The notes below the pieces were generated by a model. That model saw only the letters and a program-made list of their open reading frames with translations. It ran no database searches and was not told where the DNA came from. Made by a program: the position numbers and the translations under genes. Of a DNA stretch of 5,704 nt, positions 5,593 through 5,704 are shown in pieces (the first letter of the stretch is position 1; every line of letters starts with the position of its first letter). Origin of the DNA: Deltaproteobacteria bacterium (lineage in GTDB: Bacteria; Desulfobacterota; Syntrophia; Syntrophales; UBA2192); the NCBI GenBank assembly GCA_026388445.1, contig JAPLJU010000229.1, forward strand, positions 1 to 5,704. Direction: 5' to 3'.

Positions 5593-5611
5593 GTTAATAA
5601 AGCCTTCGGCA

Positions 5612-5639
5612 ATTTTGAATTTTGAATTTTGAGTTTTGA
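5612..5639. repeat. Heptamer tandem array, RTTTTGA x4 (second block)
   Basis: Four 7-base units on the plus strand: ATTTTGA three times, then GTTTTGA, separated from the previous block by 19 unrelated bases. No hairpin of the GCAGG kind precedes this block; a short GCCTTCGGC inverted repeat lies just before it. Confidence 0.8.
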
Positions 5640-5645
5640 GTTTAA

Positions 5646-5704
5646 TCATTTTCTCTCTTTTGATGTTTTGACAATGGAAGTAAGAATCTTCTTGAGCTCG
5701 TTTG
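5646..5704 (-). CDS. Possible 3' end of an unidentified upstream gene (partial)
   Basis: One minus-strand frame reads NELKKILTSIVKTSKERK and then TGA at 5648-5646. The lysine-rich helical ending is plausible for a protein C-terminus and the position suits a gene preceding the ATPase. Eighteen residues are too few to identify it; a chain-length determinant or export protein would fit the locus, but nothing in the sequence proves this. The two other frames look less protein-like. Confidence 0.3.
   Translation of the reverse strand, partial: NELKKILTSIVKTSKERK

Larger units (their letters stand above)
5542..5645. other. Repeat-filled spacer upstream of the ATPase
   Basis: About 104 bases consisting almost wholly of hairpin and heptamer repeats: hairpins at 5541-5560, arrays at 5565-5592 and 5612-5639, and a 19-base interlude holding GCCTTCGGC. 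I see no convincing promoter. On the minus strand the 3-base stem followed by TTTATTA is too short to call a terminator. Confidence 0.6.

Noticed and set aside
5593..5611. Intrinsic terminator for the upstream gene (GCCGAAGGC then TTTATTA on the minus strand)
   Set aside because: The stem is only three base pairs and the T-rich stretch is interrupted.
5565..5639. CRISPR array
   Set aside because: Units are seven bases long, directly adjacent, and without unique spacers of regular size.

Overview
This window is part of an extracellular polysaccharide (EPS) assembly locus of the exosortase (XrtA/PEP-CTERM) type. Every supported gene reads on the minus strand, so transcription runs from high to low coordinates. 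The combination of an ExeA-like ATPase, a split tyrosine autokinase, an EpsB-type sugar transferase and an AMP-ligase/carrier-protein pair suggests a Gram-negative bacterium, most likely a deltaproteobacterium (Desulfobacterota, Syntrophales-like). That placement rests on remembered family resemblance, not on a marker gene.

Layout in transcription order: a possible 3' end of an unknown upstream gene (5704-5646); a spacer of repeats (5645-5542); the XrtA-associated ATPase (5541-4552); the tyrosine autokinase starting 10 bases later (4541-3609); a 179-base spacer with a candidate promoter; a membrane sugar transferase split by a one-base frameshift (3429-2034); a mosaic repeat spacer; a small acyl/peptidyl carrier protein (1915-1625); an 80-base spacer; and an AMP-forming ligase (from 1544, running off the window just after its last core motif).

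Working model: the sugar transferase puts the first sugar phosphate on the lipid carrier at the inner membrane. The tyrosine kinase, together with a Wzz-like partner expected outside the window, controls polymerisation and export. The membrane-anchored ATPase is a locus-specific accessory of unknown mechanism. The ligase and carrier protein look like a two-component activation and loading module that could supply an acyl or aminoacyl group to decorate the polymer.

The most unusual feature is the spacers. Each of the four gaps longer than about 10 bases holds a tandem array of 7-base units. Two of these gaps also carry a GCAGG...CCTGC hairpin exactly 4 bases before the array, which looks like a dispersed composite repeat. 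One of these gaps is also bounded by a 10-base inverted repeat. No RNA genes, CRISPR arrays, insertion sequences or convincing intrinsic terminators were seen.
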